Assembly (NCBI GenBank): GCA_030588275.1
Contig: JAUUYJ010000194.1
Span: 1 to 5,211, forward strand
Source: Candidatus Zixiibacteriota bacterium
GTDB taxonomy: Bacteria > Zixibacteria > MSB-5A5 > GN15 > JAAZOE01
DNA: 5,211 nt
Reading direction: 5' to 3'
Shown: piece after piece, positions 1-5,211 of the stretch
Numbering within the stretch: the stretch's first letter is position 1
How the letters are laid out: every line of letters begins with the position of its first letter
Made by a program: the position numbers and the translations under genes
Notes under the pieces: generated by a model
What the model was told of the DNA's origin: nothing
Database searches by the model: none
Seen by the model: the letters and a program-made list of their open reading frames with translations, nothing else

Positions 1-745
1 CCAAAATAATTGCCGGCCAAAGGCTGACAAAGCCGAGGGCAATAAACGGAATGGCCAGGAATATAAAGAGGAGCATGGTCGCCAGGCCAATCGCTATAGA
101 AAGTCCAAATTCGATGAAAAAATAAGCCACATTGGCGACGAAATTATTTTTGAGTAAGGAAAAACTGTCGGAGATACTGTCAAAAACCGGCTTTCCTTCC
201 AATACGATGATCCGGGCCGAAAGCAAAGAGAGCATGGAAATAACAAAAATAATCACAAATAAGGTAGGAATCAAAAATAACAGAGAGATGAACCCAAGGA
301 CCATTTCGACATAAAAACAGATGGCACCAATTAATATCAATACTATAAGGAGGGCGAAAACGATGACAAAAAACAGTAAACCACGGCCCAAAAGGGGCCA
401 GAAAAAGGATGCTCCAGTCTTAAAACAACTACCTAACTTTACCGGCTCACCATTTTTTATTCGACGTGCGGCATCAATCAATCCGCCGTTGGCGATAATA
501 CCAAGAACAATAAAAACCACCGCCAAGAGAAAGATCGCCAGTATCAGACCAATAATCGCCAAAGGTACGACTGGGTTATCAAACCAGGCGCGAAAAGTGC
601 TTTGATCGAATGGGAGTCGATCTTCATAAACGTTGGAGGGAATATTTGGGCCACCACCGCCAGAAATCAAGAATCCCAAAACCCAAAGAGCTTTGTATTT
701 CCAGCCGTTCTTAAATCCGAAAGAAACTATATCGCCATATTTCAT
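1..745 (-). CDS. Multi-pass membrane protein of unknown function, 3' end cut by the window edge
   Basis: An uninterrupted reading frame of 248 codons starts at an ATG at 745 on the minus strand and runs off the left edge with no stop. The start is supported by AGGA (756-753), 7 nt upstream. The N-terminus (MKYGDIVSFGFKNGWKYKAL) is followed by a short hydrophobic stretch with a GGGG turn near residues 29-32. Strongly hydrophobic, probably membrane-spanning segments lie at about 60-86, 120-145, 148-175 and 205-245, the last long enough for two helices. Between them are polar loops, for example DAARRIKNGEPVKLGSCFKTG at about 91-111 and a loop with EGKPVFDSISDSFSLLKNN at about 183-201. No catalytic motif or signal peptide is visible. 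The layout recalls uncharacterised integral membrane proteins with an ER/GWKYK-LW-GF start, but I cannot name a family. It is transcribed divergently from the pnt operon. That it is a real gene is well supported; its function is unknown. Confidence 0.85.
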   Translation of the reverse strand, partial: MKYGDIVSFGFKNGWKYKALWVLGFLISGGGGPNIPSNVYEDRLPFDQSTFRAWFDNPVVPLAIIGLILAIFLLAVVFIVLGIIANGGLIDAARRIKNGEPVKLGSCFKTGASFFWPLLGRGLLFFVIVFALLIVLILIGAICFYVEMVLGFISLLFLIPTLFVIIFVISMLSLLSARIIVLEGKPVFDSISDSFSLLKNNFVANVAYFFIEFGLSIAIGLATMLLFIFLAIPFIALGFVSLWPAIIL

Positions 746-752
746 AATTTTA

Positions 753-780
753 TCCTATCGGTTTTTCCATTTTGAGTCAA
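753..780 (-). promoter_or_regulatory. Candidate sigma70 promoter overlapping the RBS of the membrane-protein gene
   Basis: On the minus strand TTGACT (780-775) is followed after exactly 17 nt by TAGGAT (757-752). The -35 matches 5 of 6 consensus positions and the -10 matches 4 of 6. A start 7 nt after this -10 would fall at the ATG (745), giving a leaderless transcript. The -10 also overlaps the AGGA ribosome binding site, so the two readings compete. The match may be chance in AT-rich DNA. Confidence 0.25.
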
Positions 781-841
781 CCAAAAATAAGAAAAATAAC
801 CATACTTCCGTGAGTGAACAAATCGCCGATCCCGATGTCAT
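755..841 (-). CDS. Possible 28-residue short ORF coupled by ATGA overlap
   Basis: An ATG at 841 on the minus strand shares four bases (ATGA) with the stop of the upstream 26-codon ORF. It runs 28 codons to a TAG at 757-755, which falls inside the ribosome binding site of the membrane-protein gene. The middle of the peptide is hydrophobic (VWLFFLFLV) and the end is polar (DSKWKNR), as in a single-span mini-protein. It has no good Shine-Dalgarno of its own, so it would depend on coupling. AT-rich DNA often yields such frames by chance, so this is weak and listed mainly because of its tight chaining between two other starts. Confidence 0.15.
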   Translation of the reverse strand: MTSGSAICSLTEVWLFFLFLVDSKWKNR

Positions 842-918
842 TTAATATATTGCCTTAAACCTACTTTATTCAACGACGTTTTATGACTCTTGGTCGAATA
901 ATTATCAAGAATATCCAT
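838..918 (-). CDS. Possible 26-residue short ORF with strong ribosome binding site
   Basis: An ATG at 918 on the minus strand opens a 26-codon frame ending in TGA at 840-838. A full GGAGGT Shine-Dalgarno (GGAGG at 928-924) lies 5 nt before the ATG, a better match than any other gene in the window has. The peptide begins MDILDNYSTKSHKTSLNK and ends RQYIK; it is polar and basic, with no signal peptide or membrane segment. The frame stays open upstream of the ATG for about 26 more codons without another ATG. It could therefore also be the tail of a decayed gene rather than a true small protein. It lies in the leader of the minus-strand membrane gene, so a leader-peptide role is possible. I do not recognise the sequence. 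The evidence is the RBS and spacing only. Confidence 0.35.
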   Translation of the reverse strand: MDILDNYSTKSHKTSLNKVGLRQYIK

Positions 919-941
919 CGCAACCTCCAATCCGACCAAGA
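888..941 (-). repeat. 9-bp inverted repeat enclosing the short-ORF start region
   Basis: TCTTGGTCG (minus strand, 941-933) and CGACCAAGA (896-888) are perfect 9-bp complements separated by 36 nt. In a minus-strand transcript the 36-nt loop would hold both the GGAGG ribosome binding site and the AUG of the 26-codon ORF. On the plus strand the right arm is followed at 948-954 by seven T residues. The loop is large for an ordinary terminator. The repeat is directly visible; a function is inferred only. Confidence 0.5.
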
Positions 942-971
942 ATTTCGTTTTTTTCTCAATAATAATAGACA

Positions 972-1000
972 ATAATGGCCAGTAAACGAACAAATCTCAA
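972..1000 (-). promoter_or_regulatory. Candidate promoter for the minus-strand leader
   Basis: On the minus strand TTGAGA (1000-995; 5 of 6 to TTGACA) is followed after 17 nt by CATTAT (977-972; 4 of 6 to TATAAT). Transcription would begin near 965 and give a leader of about 220 nt before the membrane-protein start at 745. That leader would include both short ORFs and the inverted repeat. A nearby TATTAT (967-962) is an alternative -10 with a poorer -35. Support is by pattern only. Confidence 0.2.
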
Positions 1001-1052
1001 TTTGGAGCGTTATGGAAATTGCCAAACGGAGATTACGTTTAGAAAAATGAGA

Positions 1053-1081
1053 TTGCTTAGGGTTATTAAAAAATCTATTTT
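1053..1081 (+). promoter_or_regulatory. Candidate promoter of the pnt operon
   Basis: TTGCTT (1053-1058) and TATTTT (1076-1081) are spaced by 17 nt. The match to sigma70 consensus is 3 of 6 and 4 of 6, so it is only a plausible candidate. It would give a leader of about 93 nt before the pntAA ATG. A second -35-like TTGAGA at 1120-1125 lacks a convincing -10 at proper spacing. Confidence 0.25.
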
Positions 1082-1180
1082 GATGGCTGATTCCGAGGGA
1101 ATTCTACCCCGGTTATTTATTGAGAATTGGTCAGATTTTTTAGCTTCTGTTTTTAGGCAGTTAACATGTAAGGATAATTT

Positions 1181-2314
1181 ATGAATTTAGGTGTCGTCAG
1201 AGAAAGTTACCCCGGAGAGAAAAGGGTCGCCCTGGTTCCGGGAAATATTGCGCAGATCAAAAAAACCGGTCTGGAAGTTCTGGTTGAATCCGGGGCGGGA
1301 AGTCAGGCTGGCTATCCCGATTCTGCTTACGAAGCAAAAGGGGCCAAGATAATAAGCAGTCGGTCCGAGGTTTTTTCCTCCTCCGATATTATTCTTTATG
1401 TCCGGGGTTTGGGTGCCAACCTGACCGAAGGTCAGGCCGATCTCAATCTGATGAAGTCAGGCCAGGTTTTGGTCGGGCTGTTTGATCCTTTGAGCGAGCC
1501 GGAGGCAAAAAAGCCATTAGCCGAAAAAAATGTGACCGCCTTTTCGATGGAGTTGATGCCTCGCATCACCCGCGCCCAGAGTATGGATACCTTGTCGTCG
1601 ATGGCAACGATTGCCGGATACCGTGCCGTCTTGTTGGCCGCGATCACTCTACCGAAAATGTTTCCGATGATGATGACCGCCGCTGGAACGGTCGCCCCTT
1701 CGCATGTTTTTATTATAGGGGCCGGTGTGGCCGGTCTTCAGGCGATTGCTTCAGCTAAACGGATGGGAGCGGTCGTGCATGCTTACGATGTTCGCCCGGC
1801 TGTCAAAGAGCAGGTCCAATCGCTGGGTGGAAAATTCGTCGAGATGGAGCTTGATACCGGCGAATCAGAAACCAAAGGTGGCTATGCCAAAGAGATGGGT
1901 GACGAGTTCATCCGCAAGCAGAGGGAGCTGATGACAAAAGTCGTGGCGGAAAACGATATTGTTATAACGACCGCCGCCATTCCGGGGAGGAAATCCCCAG
2001 TTCTGATAACTGCCGAAATGGTGAAGGTCATGAAACCGGGATCGGTCATTATCGATCTGGCCGCCGAACGGGGTGGCAACTGTGAACTAACCAAAGCGGG
2101 GGAGACGGTTGTTGTGCATGGCGTGCAAATCCTCGGTCCTTTGAATATCCCGACCGATGTTCCTTATCATGCCAGTCAGATGTATGCCAAAAACCTGTCC
2201 AACTTTATTACTCTGCTGGTGAAAGATGGAAAGATTCAGACTGAATCTGATGATGAAGTTATCAAGGCGACCATGATTACCCATAATGGTGCCGTCGTAA
2301 CGCATGATGCTTGA
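1181..2314 (+). CDS. pntAA: NAD(P)+ transhydrogenase (Re/Si-specific) subunit alpha-1, NAD(H)-binding domain I
   Basis: This 377-residue protein is the peripheral cytoplasmic domain I of the proton-translocating transhydrogenase, which binds NAD(H) and passes hydride to NADP+ on domain III. The N-terminus (MNLGVVRESYPGEKRVALVP) is typical of the alanine dehydrogenase/PntA N-terminal family. The RQD loop that positions the nicotinamide is intact in PRITRAQSMD, with Arg128, Gln133 and Asp136. The Rossmann glycine motif GAGVAG spans 180-185, and Asp203 in AYDVRP is the expected adenosine-ribose ligand. The mobile-loop GYAKEM motif is at 234-239 and AAIPGRKSP at 265-273. No membrane helices follow, so this is the split form rather than the E. 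coli type in which domain I is fused to alpha helices. AAGGA (1170-1174) lies 6 nt before the ATG and supports the start. Alanine dehydrogenase is a homologous alternative, but pntAB and pntB directly downstream settle the call. Confidence 0.97.
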   Translation: MNLGVVRESYPGEKRVALVPGNIAQIKKTGLEVLVESGAGSQAGYPDSAYEAKGAKIISSRSEVFSSSDIILYVRGLGANLTEGQADLNLMKSGQVLVGLFDPLSEPEAKKPLAEKNVTAFSMELMPRITRAQSMDTLSSMATIAGYRAVLLAAITLPKMFPMMMTAAGTVAPSHVFIIGAGVAGLQAIASAKRMGAVVHAYDVRPAVKEQVQSLGGKFVEMELDTGESETKGGYAKEMGDEFIRKQRELMTKVVAENDIVITTAAIPGRKSPVLITAEMVKVMKPGSVIIDLAAERGGNCELTKAGETVVVHGVQILGPLNIPTDVPYHASQMYAKNLSNFITLLVKDGKIQTESDDEVIKATMITHNGAVVTHDA

Positions 2315-2354
2315 GACCTTTGAAAATAATATCCTTTTCGCGGAGAAAAAATAG

Positions 2355-2636
2355 ATGGAAATTTTTGTTTTAATCCTAACGATATTTGTCCTGGCGATCT
2401 TTGTCGGGCTTGAGATTGTTACCAAAGTTCCGCCGACATTGCATACGCCACTTATGTCTGGCTCCAATGCTATCTCCGGAATTACAATAATCGGTGCCTT
2501 GCTATTGGCAGGGCAAATTGGTAACCCAGAGTTATCAAAAATTCTCGGAACGGTGGCGGTTATCTTTGCCACCATTAATGTCGTCGGCGGGTTTCTGGTC
2601 ACAGACCGGATGCTCAAAATGTTTAAAAAGAAGTAG
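2355..2636 (+). CDS. pntAB: NAD(P)+ transhydrogenase subunit alpha-2, membrane domain II part
   Basis: This 93-residue membrane subunit of the three-subunit transhydrogenase supplies part of the proton channel (domain II) together with PntB. Three hydrophobic helices are visible at about 2-20, 38-54 and 62-83, and the protein ends in a basic tail (KMFKKK). The family hallmark HTPLMSGSNAISG begins at His30, the conserved histidine expected to face the proton path. The length of about 90-110 residues is normal for stand-alone PntAB. A GGAG (2342-2345) lies 9 nt before the ATG. The gene starts 40 nt after pntAA and ends 9 nt before pntB, so the three are almost certainly cotranscribed. A weak TTTTC/GAAAA pairing (2335-2339 with 2345-2349) touches the ribosome binding site but is too short to claim regulation. 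Confidence 0.96.
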   Translation: MEIFVLILTIFVLAIFVGLEIVTKVPPTLHTPLMSGSNAISGITIIGALLLAGQIGNPELSKILGTVAVIFATINVVGGFLVTDRMLKMFKKK

Positions 2637-2645
2637 GGACCGGAT

Positions 2646-4202
2646 ATGATCAGTCAGAATTTTATTAACCTGGCCTACGTGCTGGCGGCGGTGCTGTTTA
2701 TTTTCGATCTCAAATGGATGGCCCATCCCCGCACAGCAGTCAAAGGAAATCGGGTCGGCGTTTTGGCGATGCTGATCGCCATTGCGGCGACGATGCTTAG
2801 TGGAAATCTCGAATTCAAATATATCCTCATCGGTATCAGTATCGGTTCGGTCATCGGAGCGGTTGCCGCGATGCGTGTTGCGATGACATCTATGCCTGAG
2901 ATGGTCGGACTGTTCAACGGCTTTGGTGGTGGGGCTTCGATCATGGTGGCTGGTGCCGCCTTGATTGCCGCGATGTATTCTTTGGCCGGTGGCGGAGAAG
3001 AGGCGAGCATGCAGACGAAAATCGCCATTGTTGCCTCCGGGATTATCGGATCAATAACATTTTTTGGAAGTTATGTTGCCTTTGGAAAGTTGGCCGAATT
3101 CTTGGCCGTCAAATGGAAACTGCATTTGTGGCAGAGCATTATCAAGTACGGCTTTTCAAGCGCCGTTGTTGCTGGTGGTGCCTGGTACGGTCTGTCGCAA
3201 CCGACCTCGGCGATGTCGATCGGATTGATCGTCTCGGCTGTACTCATTGGCGCGATTCTACTCATCAAAAAAGACCGCTTCCCCGGTATGAACATCCTCA
3301 AGAGTCTCTGCGGTATTGCCGTTCTGGTTTTGGGGTATATGGTGATCCAGGACCCCGGCAACATGCTTCTGTTTTGGCTTTTGGTGACCGTCGCTGGCGT
3401 TTTGGGCGTAATCCTGACAATCTCAATCGGTGGCGCCGATATGCCGGTTGTGATCGCACTATTGAACTCATACTCCGGACTGGCGGCGACCGCGACCGGG
3501 TTTGTGATTAATAACAACGTATTGATTATCGCTGGATCATTAGTTGGTGCTTCCGGAATAATCCTAACGCAAATTATGTGTAAGGCGATGAACCGTTCGC
3601 TAACCAACGTCCTCTTTGGATCGCTCGGCCCGACGGCTGACACACCGGATGCGGAAGAAGTTTACAAAACGGTCAAATCAACCTCGCCCGAAGAGGTTGC
3701 CATGATGTTGGAGACGGCCCAAAAAGTGGTCATTATTCCGGGATACGGAATGGCCGTTTCGCAGGCCCAACATGCGGTCCGCGATCTGGCGAATCTAATT
3801 GAGGCCAACGGTGCGGAAGTGCTGTACGGTATCCATCCGGTTGCCGGTCGGATGCCGGGGCATATGAATGTCCTTTTGGCCGAGGCGGATATCGATTATG
3901 ATAAACTAAAAGAGATGGATGAGATCAATACATCTTTGGCGCAGGTTGATGTCGCGATTGTACTGGGTGCCAACGATGTTGTCAACCCGGTCGCCCGGAC
4001 TGACCCGAATAGTGCCATCGCCGGAATGCCGATTATTGATGTTGACAAGGCTCGCACGGTGGTTGTTATCAAACGGTCGTTGTCGCCGGGATTTGCCGGA
4101 ATTCCCAACCCGCTTTTTGCAATGGATAACACTTTGATGTTCTTCAGCGACGGTAAAAAAGCGATGGAAGATTTAATCGCGGCGGTCAAAGAAGGTAACT
4201 AG
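2646..4202 (+). CDS. pntB: NAD(P)+ transhydrogenase subunit beta, membrane domain II plus NADP(H)-binding domain III
   Basis: This 518-residue protein is a full-length PntB. The first roughly 320 residues are hydrophobic, with multiple membrane helices (about nine expected in the family). They carry the family motifs HPRTAVKGN (27-35), MPEMVGLFNGFGGG (83-96), FGSYVAFGKL (140-149), GGADMP (262-267) and LNSYSG (273-278). MCKAMNRS (311-318) marks the hinge to domain III. The C-terminal NADP(H) domain shows GYGMAVSQAQ (366-375), VAGRMPGHMNVLLAEA (399-414), GANDVVNP (441-448) and KRSLSPGFAGIPNPLF (476-491), all in the expected order. Asn91 occupies the place of the E. coli proton-path residue His91. 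AGGGA (2635-2639), overlapping the pntAB stop, lies 6 nt before the ATG. As the last gene of the operon it is followed by a strong terminator at 4267-4300. It acts in the inner membrane, making NADPH from NADH at the expense of the proton-motive force. Confidence 0.98.
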   Translation: MISQNFINLAYVLAAVLFIFDLKWMAHPRTAVKGNRVGVLAMLIAIAATMLSGNLEFKYILIGISIGSVIGAVAAMRVAMTSMPEMVGLFNGFGGGASIMVAGAALIAAMYSLAGGGEEASMQTKIAIVASGIIGSITFFGSYVAFGKLAEFLAVKWKLHLWQSIIKYGFSSAVVAGGAWYGLSQPTSAMSIGLIVSAVLIGAILLIKKDRFPGMNILKSLCGIAVLVLGYMVIQDPGNMLLFWLLVTVAGVLGVILTISIGGADMPVVIALLNSYSGLAATATGFVINNNVLIIAGSLVGASGIILTQIMCKAMNRSLTNVLFGSLGPTADTPDAEEVYKTVKSTSPEEVAMMLETAQKVVIIPGYGMAVSQAQHAVRDLANLIEANGAEVLYGIHPVAGRMPGHMNVLLAEADIDYDKLKEMDEINTSLAQVDVAIVLGANDVVNPVARTDPNSAIAGMPIIDVDKARTVVVIKRSLSPGFAGIPNPLFAMDNTLMFFSDGKKAMEDLIAAVKEGN

Positions 4203-4218
4203 GCGGCTAGCCGCTTTT
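4203..4218 (+). repeat. Short GC palindrome just after pntB
   Basis: GCGGCTAGCCGC (4203-4214) is a perfect 12-bp palindrome directly after the pntB stop and is followed by TTTT. As RNA it could form only a 4-bp stem with a CUAG loop, slightly extended by the preceding A and G. It may be a weak first terminator or a 3'-end stabiliser, but is much weaker than the hairpin downstream. Confidence 0.35.
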
Positions 4219-4266
4219 AGAAATCGAAATTCAGCTGAGTTGGTTTGTAAATGATTTGGTAACGCC

Positions 4267-4303
4267 AACGGGCAGGGAATAATTCCCTGCCTGTTCTTAT
4301 TTA
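4267..4303 (+). terminator. Rho-independent terminator of the pnt operon
   Basis: AACGGGCAGGGAA (4267-4279) pairs with TTCCCTGCCTGTT (4283-4295) around a TAA loop, giving a 13-bp stem with one G-U pair. The T-rich tract CTTATTTAT follows. It lies 65 nt past the pntB stop, before the promoter of the next gene, and so separates the two units. Confidence 0.85.
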
Positions 4304-4421
4304 TACCGGAAACTCTGTCCGAATTTCATTGATCTATATTGCTTCAATAATTCCAGATTAGTGATGTGACGACCTGTCTGTAGAGAGCAAATTTTCACAC
4401 AACAATTCCGTCATTCCCTTA

Positions 4422-4450
4422 TTGACTAATCTCCAAATTATCCTTAAAAT
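4422..4450 (+). promoter_or_regulatory. Sigma70-type promoter of the oligoendopeptidase gene
   Basis: TTGACT (4422-4427; 5 of 6) and TAAAAT (4445-4450; 5 of 6) are separated by exactly 17 nt. Transcription would start near 4457, leaving a leader of about 31 nt with a GGAG ribosome binding site. Its position between a terminator and a gene start makes this the best-supported promoter in the window. Confidence 0.65.
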
Positions 4451-4487
4451 CGTAGATTGATATAAACGACTATTATGGAGATAAAAA

Positions 4488-5211
4488 ATGACTGATAATA
4501 ATATGCTACGCTGGGATCTGGATTCGGTATTCCCCGGTGGATCAACCTCGCAACAACTGTCCGAGTTCCTAACGGCGATCCAAACCGACCTGCAAGCGGC
4601 TGAAAAACAGTTCGATTCGCTCCCCAAAGAGCTGAATGATTCTACTCGCGATGAATGGGTTAGCTATTTCTGCCTCCTGCAGGATATCTGCGAACGAATT
4701 AGCCATGCCGGTGGTTTTGTCGGATGTTTGTGCGCGCAGGATGTCAACGACGAACCGGCCCAGATTGCCGAGAGTAAAGTTGATTCAGCCGCTGGGGACT
4801 GGGATCAGCTTCTGACCGGTATAGAAGAGATCGCTTCCGGTGTTAGTGATACCGAATGGGATAAACTTACCAATGACAAGAAACTGGTTGGTTCCAAATT
4901 CTTTTGGGACGAACTGCGGACTAATGCCCGTTTGAAAATGGAGCCAAAACTGGAAAAGCTGGCGACCGAATTGGCGGTCAACGGTTACCATGCCTGGGAT
5001 CGGCTGTACAATAAGATGGCTGGCGATATGCAGGCGGAATTCACCGAAGGTGGCCAGACAGAAGTTTTGTCGATGGGTCAGCTATCGACCAAGTTTGCGT
5101 CCCCGGATCGAGCTGTTCGCAAATCGGCATTTGATAAATTAGAAGAGAGCTGGGGCAAAAGTTCTTCGATGGCTTCGATGGCGCTGAATTTTCAGGCCGG
5201 GTATCGCCTCA
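4488..5211 (+). CDS. M3-family oligoendopeptidase (PepF-like), N-terminal part, cut by the window edge
   Basis: The frame starts at an ATG at 4488 and stays open for 241 codons to the right edge. GGAG (4477-4480) lies 7 nt before the ATG; Met6 is an alternative start but is less well placed. The opening LRWDLDSVFPGG (7-18) is characteristic of oligoendopeptidase F relatives in family M3. It is followed by a long, largely helical, acidic N-terminal domain. NGYHAWDRLYNKMAG (165-179) and LSMGQLSTKFASPDRAVRKS (194-213) also look like this family. These enzymes are cytoplasmic zinc peptidases that cut short peptides, and no signal peptide is seen here. Family members run to about 600 residues and carry HEXXH in the C-terminal half, so the catalytic site lies outside the window and activity cannot be judged. 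The gene has its own promoter and is separated from pnt by a terminator. The family call is from recalled motifs. Confidence 0.88.
   Translation, partial: MTDNNMLRWDLDSVFPGGSTSQQLSEFLTAIQTDLQAAEKQFDSLPKELNDSTRDEWVSYFCLLQDICERISHAGGFVGCLCAQDVNDEPAQIAESKVDSAAGDWDQLLTGIEEIASGVSDTEWDKLTNDKKLVGSKFFWDELRTNARLKMEPKLEKLATELAVNGYHAWDRLYNKMAGDMQAEFTEGGQTEVLSMGQLSTKFASPDRAVRKSAFDKLEESWGKSSSMASMALNFQAGYRL

Larger units (their letters stand above)
746..1180. other. AT-rich divergent intergenic region
   Basis: This 435-bp spacer separates the minus-strand membrane gene from the plus-strand pnt operon and is visibly AT-richer than the flanking genes. It holds candidate promoters for both directions, the 9-bp inverted repeat and the two possible short minus-strand ORFs listed separately. 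A plus-strand frame (975-1184) overlaps the pntAA start by ATGA but lacks a ribosome binding site, so I do not call it. I see no tRNA, known riboswitch or transposon end here. Confidence 0.7.
4203..4487. other. Intergenic spacer between pntB and the peptidase gene
   Basis: This 285-bp spacer contains the palindrome, the terminator and the promoter listed separately. I see no further gene or repeat in it. The minus-strand frame across 4358-4627 is a shadow of the peptidase start. Confidence 0.7.

Noticed and set aside
132..845. Plus-strand frames at 132-314, 321-605 and 633-845
   Set aside because: The first two lie antisense within the membrane-protein gene and the third overlaps its start and leader. 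Their low-complexity Lys/Arg/Ile/Pro-rich composition is typical of the reverse of hydrophobic coding sequence.
872..1104. Minus-strand frame open for about 77 codons across the divergent spacer
   Set aside because: It has no ATG anywhere in the frame, no ribosome binding site and a different frame from the better-supported short ORF. It is probably chance.
975..1184. Plus-strand 69-codon frame whose TGA overlaps the pntAA ATG (ATGA)
   Set aside because: It has no Shine-Dalgarno before its ATG, an unconvincing composition and no recognised motif. The AAGGA inside it serves pntAA. The overlap alone is not enough.
1181..2314. Reading pntAA as alanine dehydrogenase
   Set aside because: The protein is homologous, but the RAQSMD loop, the GYAKEM mobile loop and the adjacent pntAB-pntB genes identify transhydrogenase domain I.
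3113..3511. Plus-strand 132-codon frame inside pntB
   Set aside because: It is out of frame within the well-conserved membrane domain of PntB and rich in Arg and Trp as expected for a shifted frame.
2087..3643. Long minus-strand frames opposite pntAA, pntAB and pntB (up to 190 codons)
   Set aside because: They are shadows of conserved, fully recognisable transhydrogenase genes, with no ribosome binding sites or protein motifs of their own.
1..5211. A mobile element, CRISPR array, toxin-antitoxin pair or defence system
   Set aside because: I saw no transposase or integrase motifs, terminal or direct repeats, spaced repeats or defence-type domains. The recognisable genes are housekeeping.

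Overview
The window looks like ordinary chromosomal DNA from a bacterium, probably an uncultured one. It has Shine-Dalgarno-led genes of moderate GC content, AT-richer spacers, sigma70-like promoters and an intrinsic terminator. The look of the proteins (split transhydrogenase, a GWKYKALWVLGF-type membrane protein, an oligoendopeptidase F relative) loosely suggests an FCB-group lineage such as Zixibacteria. That placement is an impression from memory, not a measurement.

Layout: (1) Positions 745 to 1, minus strand: the first 248 codons of a multi-pass membrane protein of unknown function that runs off the left edge. (2) Positions 746-1180: an AT-rich divergent spacer with candidate promoters for both directions. 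On the minus strand it also holds a possible short ORF (838-918) with the strongest ribosome binding site in the window. The start region of that ORF would sit in the loop of a 9-bp stem, and a second tiny ORF overlaps it by ATGA. (3) Positions 1181-4202, plus strand: a complete three-gene operon, pntAA-pntAB-pntB, for the proton-translocating NAD(P)+ transhydrogenase in its three-subunit form. (4) Positions 4203-4487: a spacer with a clear rho-independent terminator, then a near-consensus sigma70 promoter. (5) Positions 4488-5211, plus strand: the N-terminal 241 codons of an M3-family oligoendopeptidase (PepF-like), cut by the right edge before its zinc site.

How the genes work together: PntAA (NAD(H)-binding domain I) joins PntAB and PntB (membrane domain II) and the C-terminal NADP(H)-binding domain III of PntB. 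Together they use the proton-motive force to drive hydride transfer from NADH to NADP+. The flanking membrane protein and peptidase are separate transcription units with no evident link to this enzyme.

I found no mobile element, CRISPR array, tRNA or rRNA, and nothing that amounts to a new multi-gene system. The part most worth a second look is the 746-960 leader region upstream of the minus-strand membrane gene.
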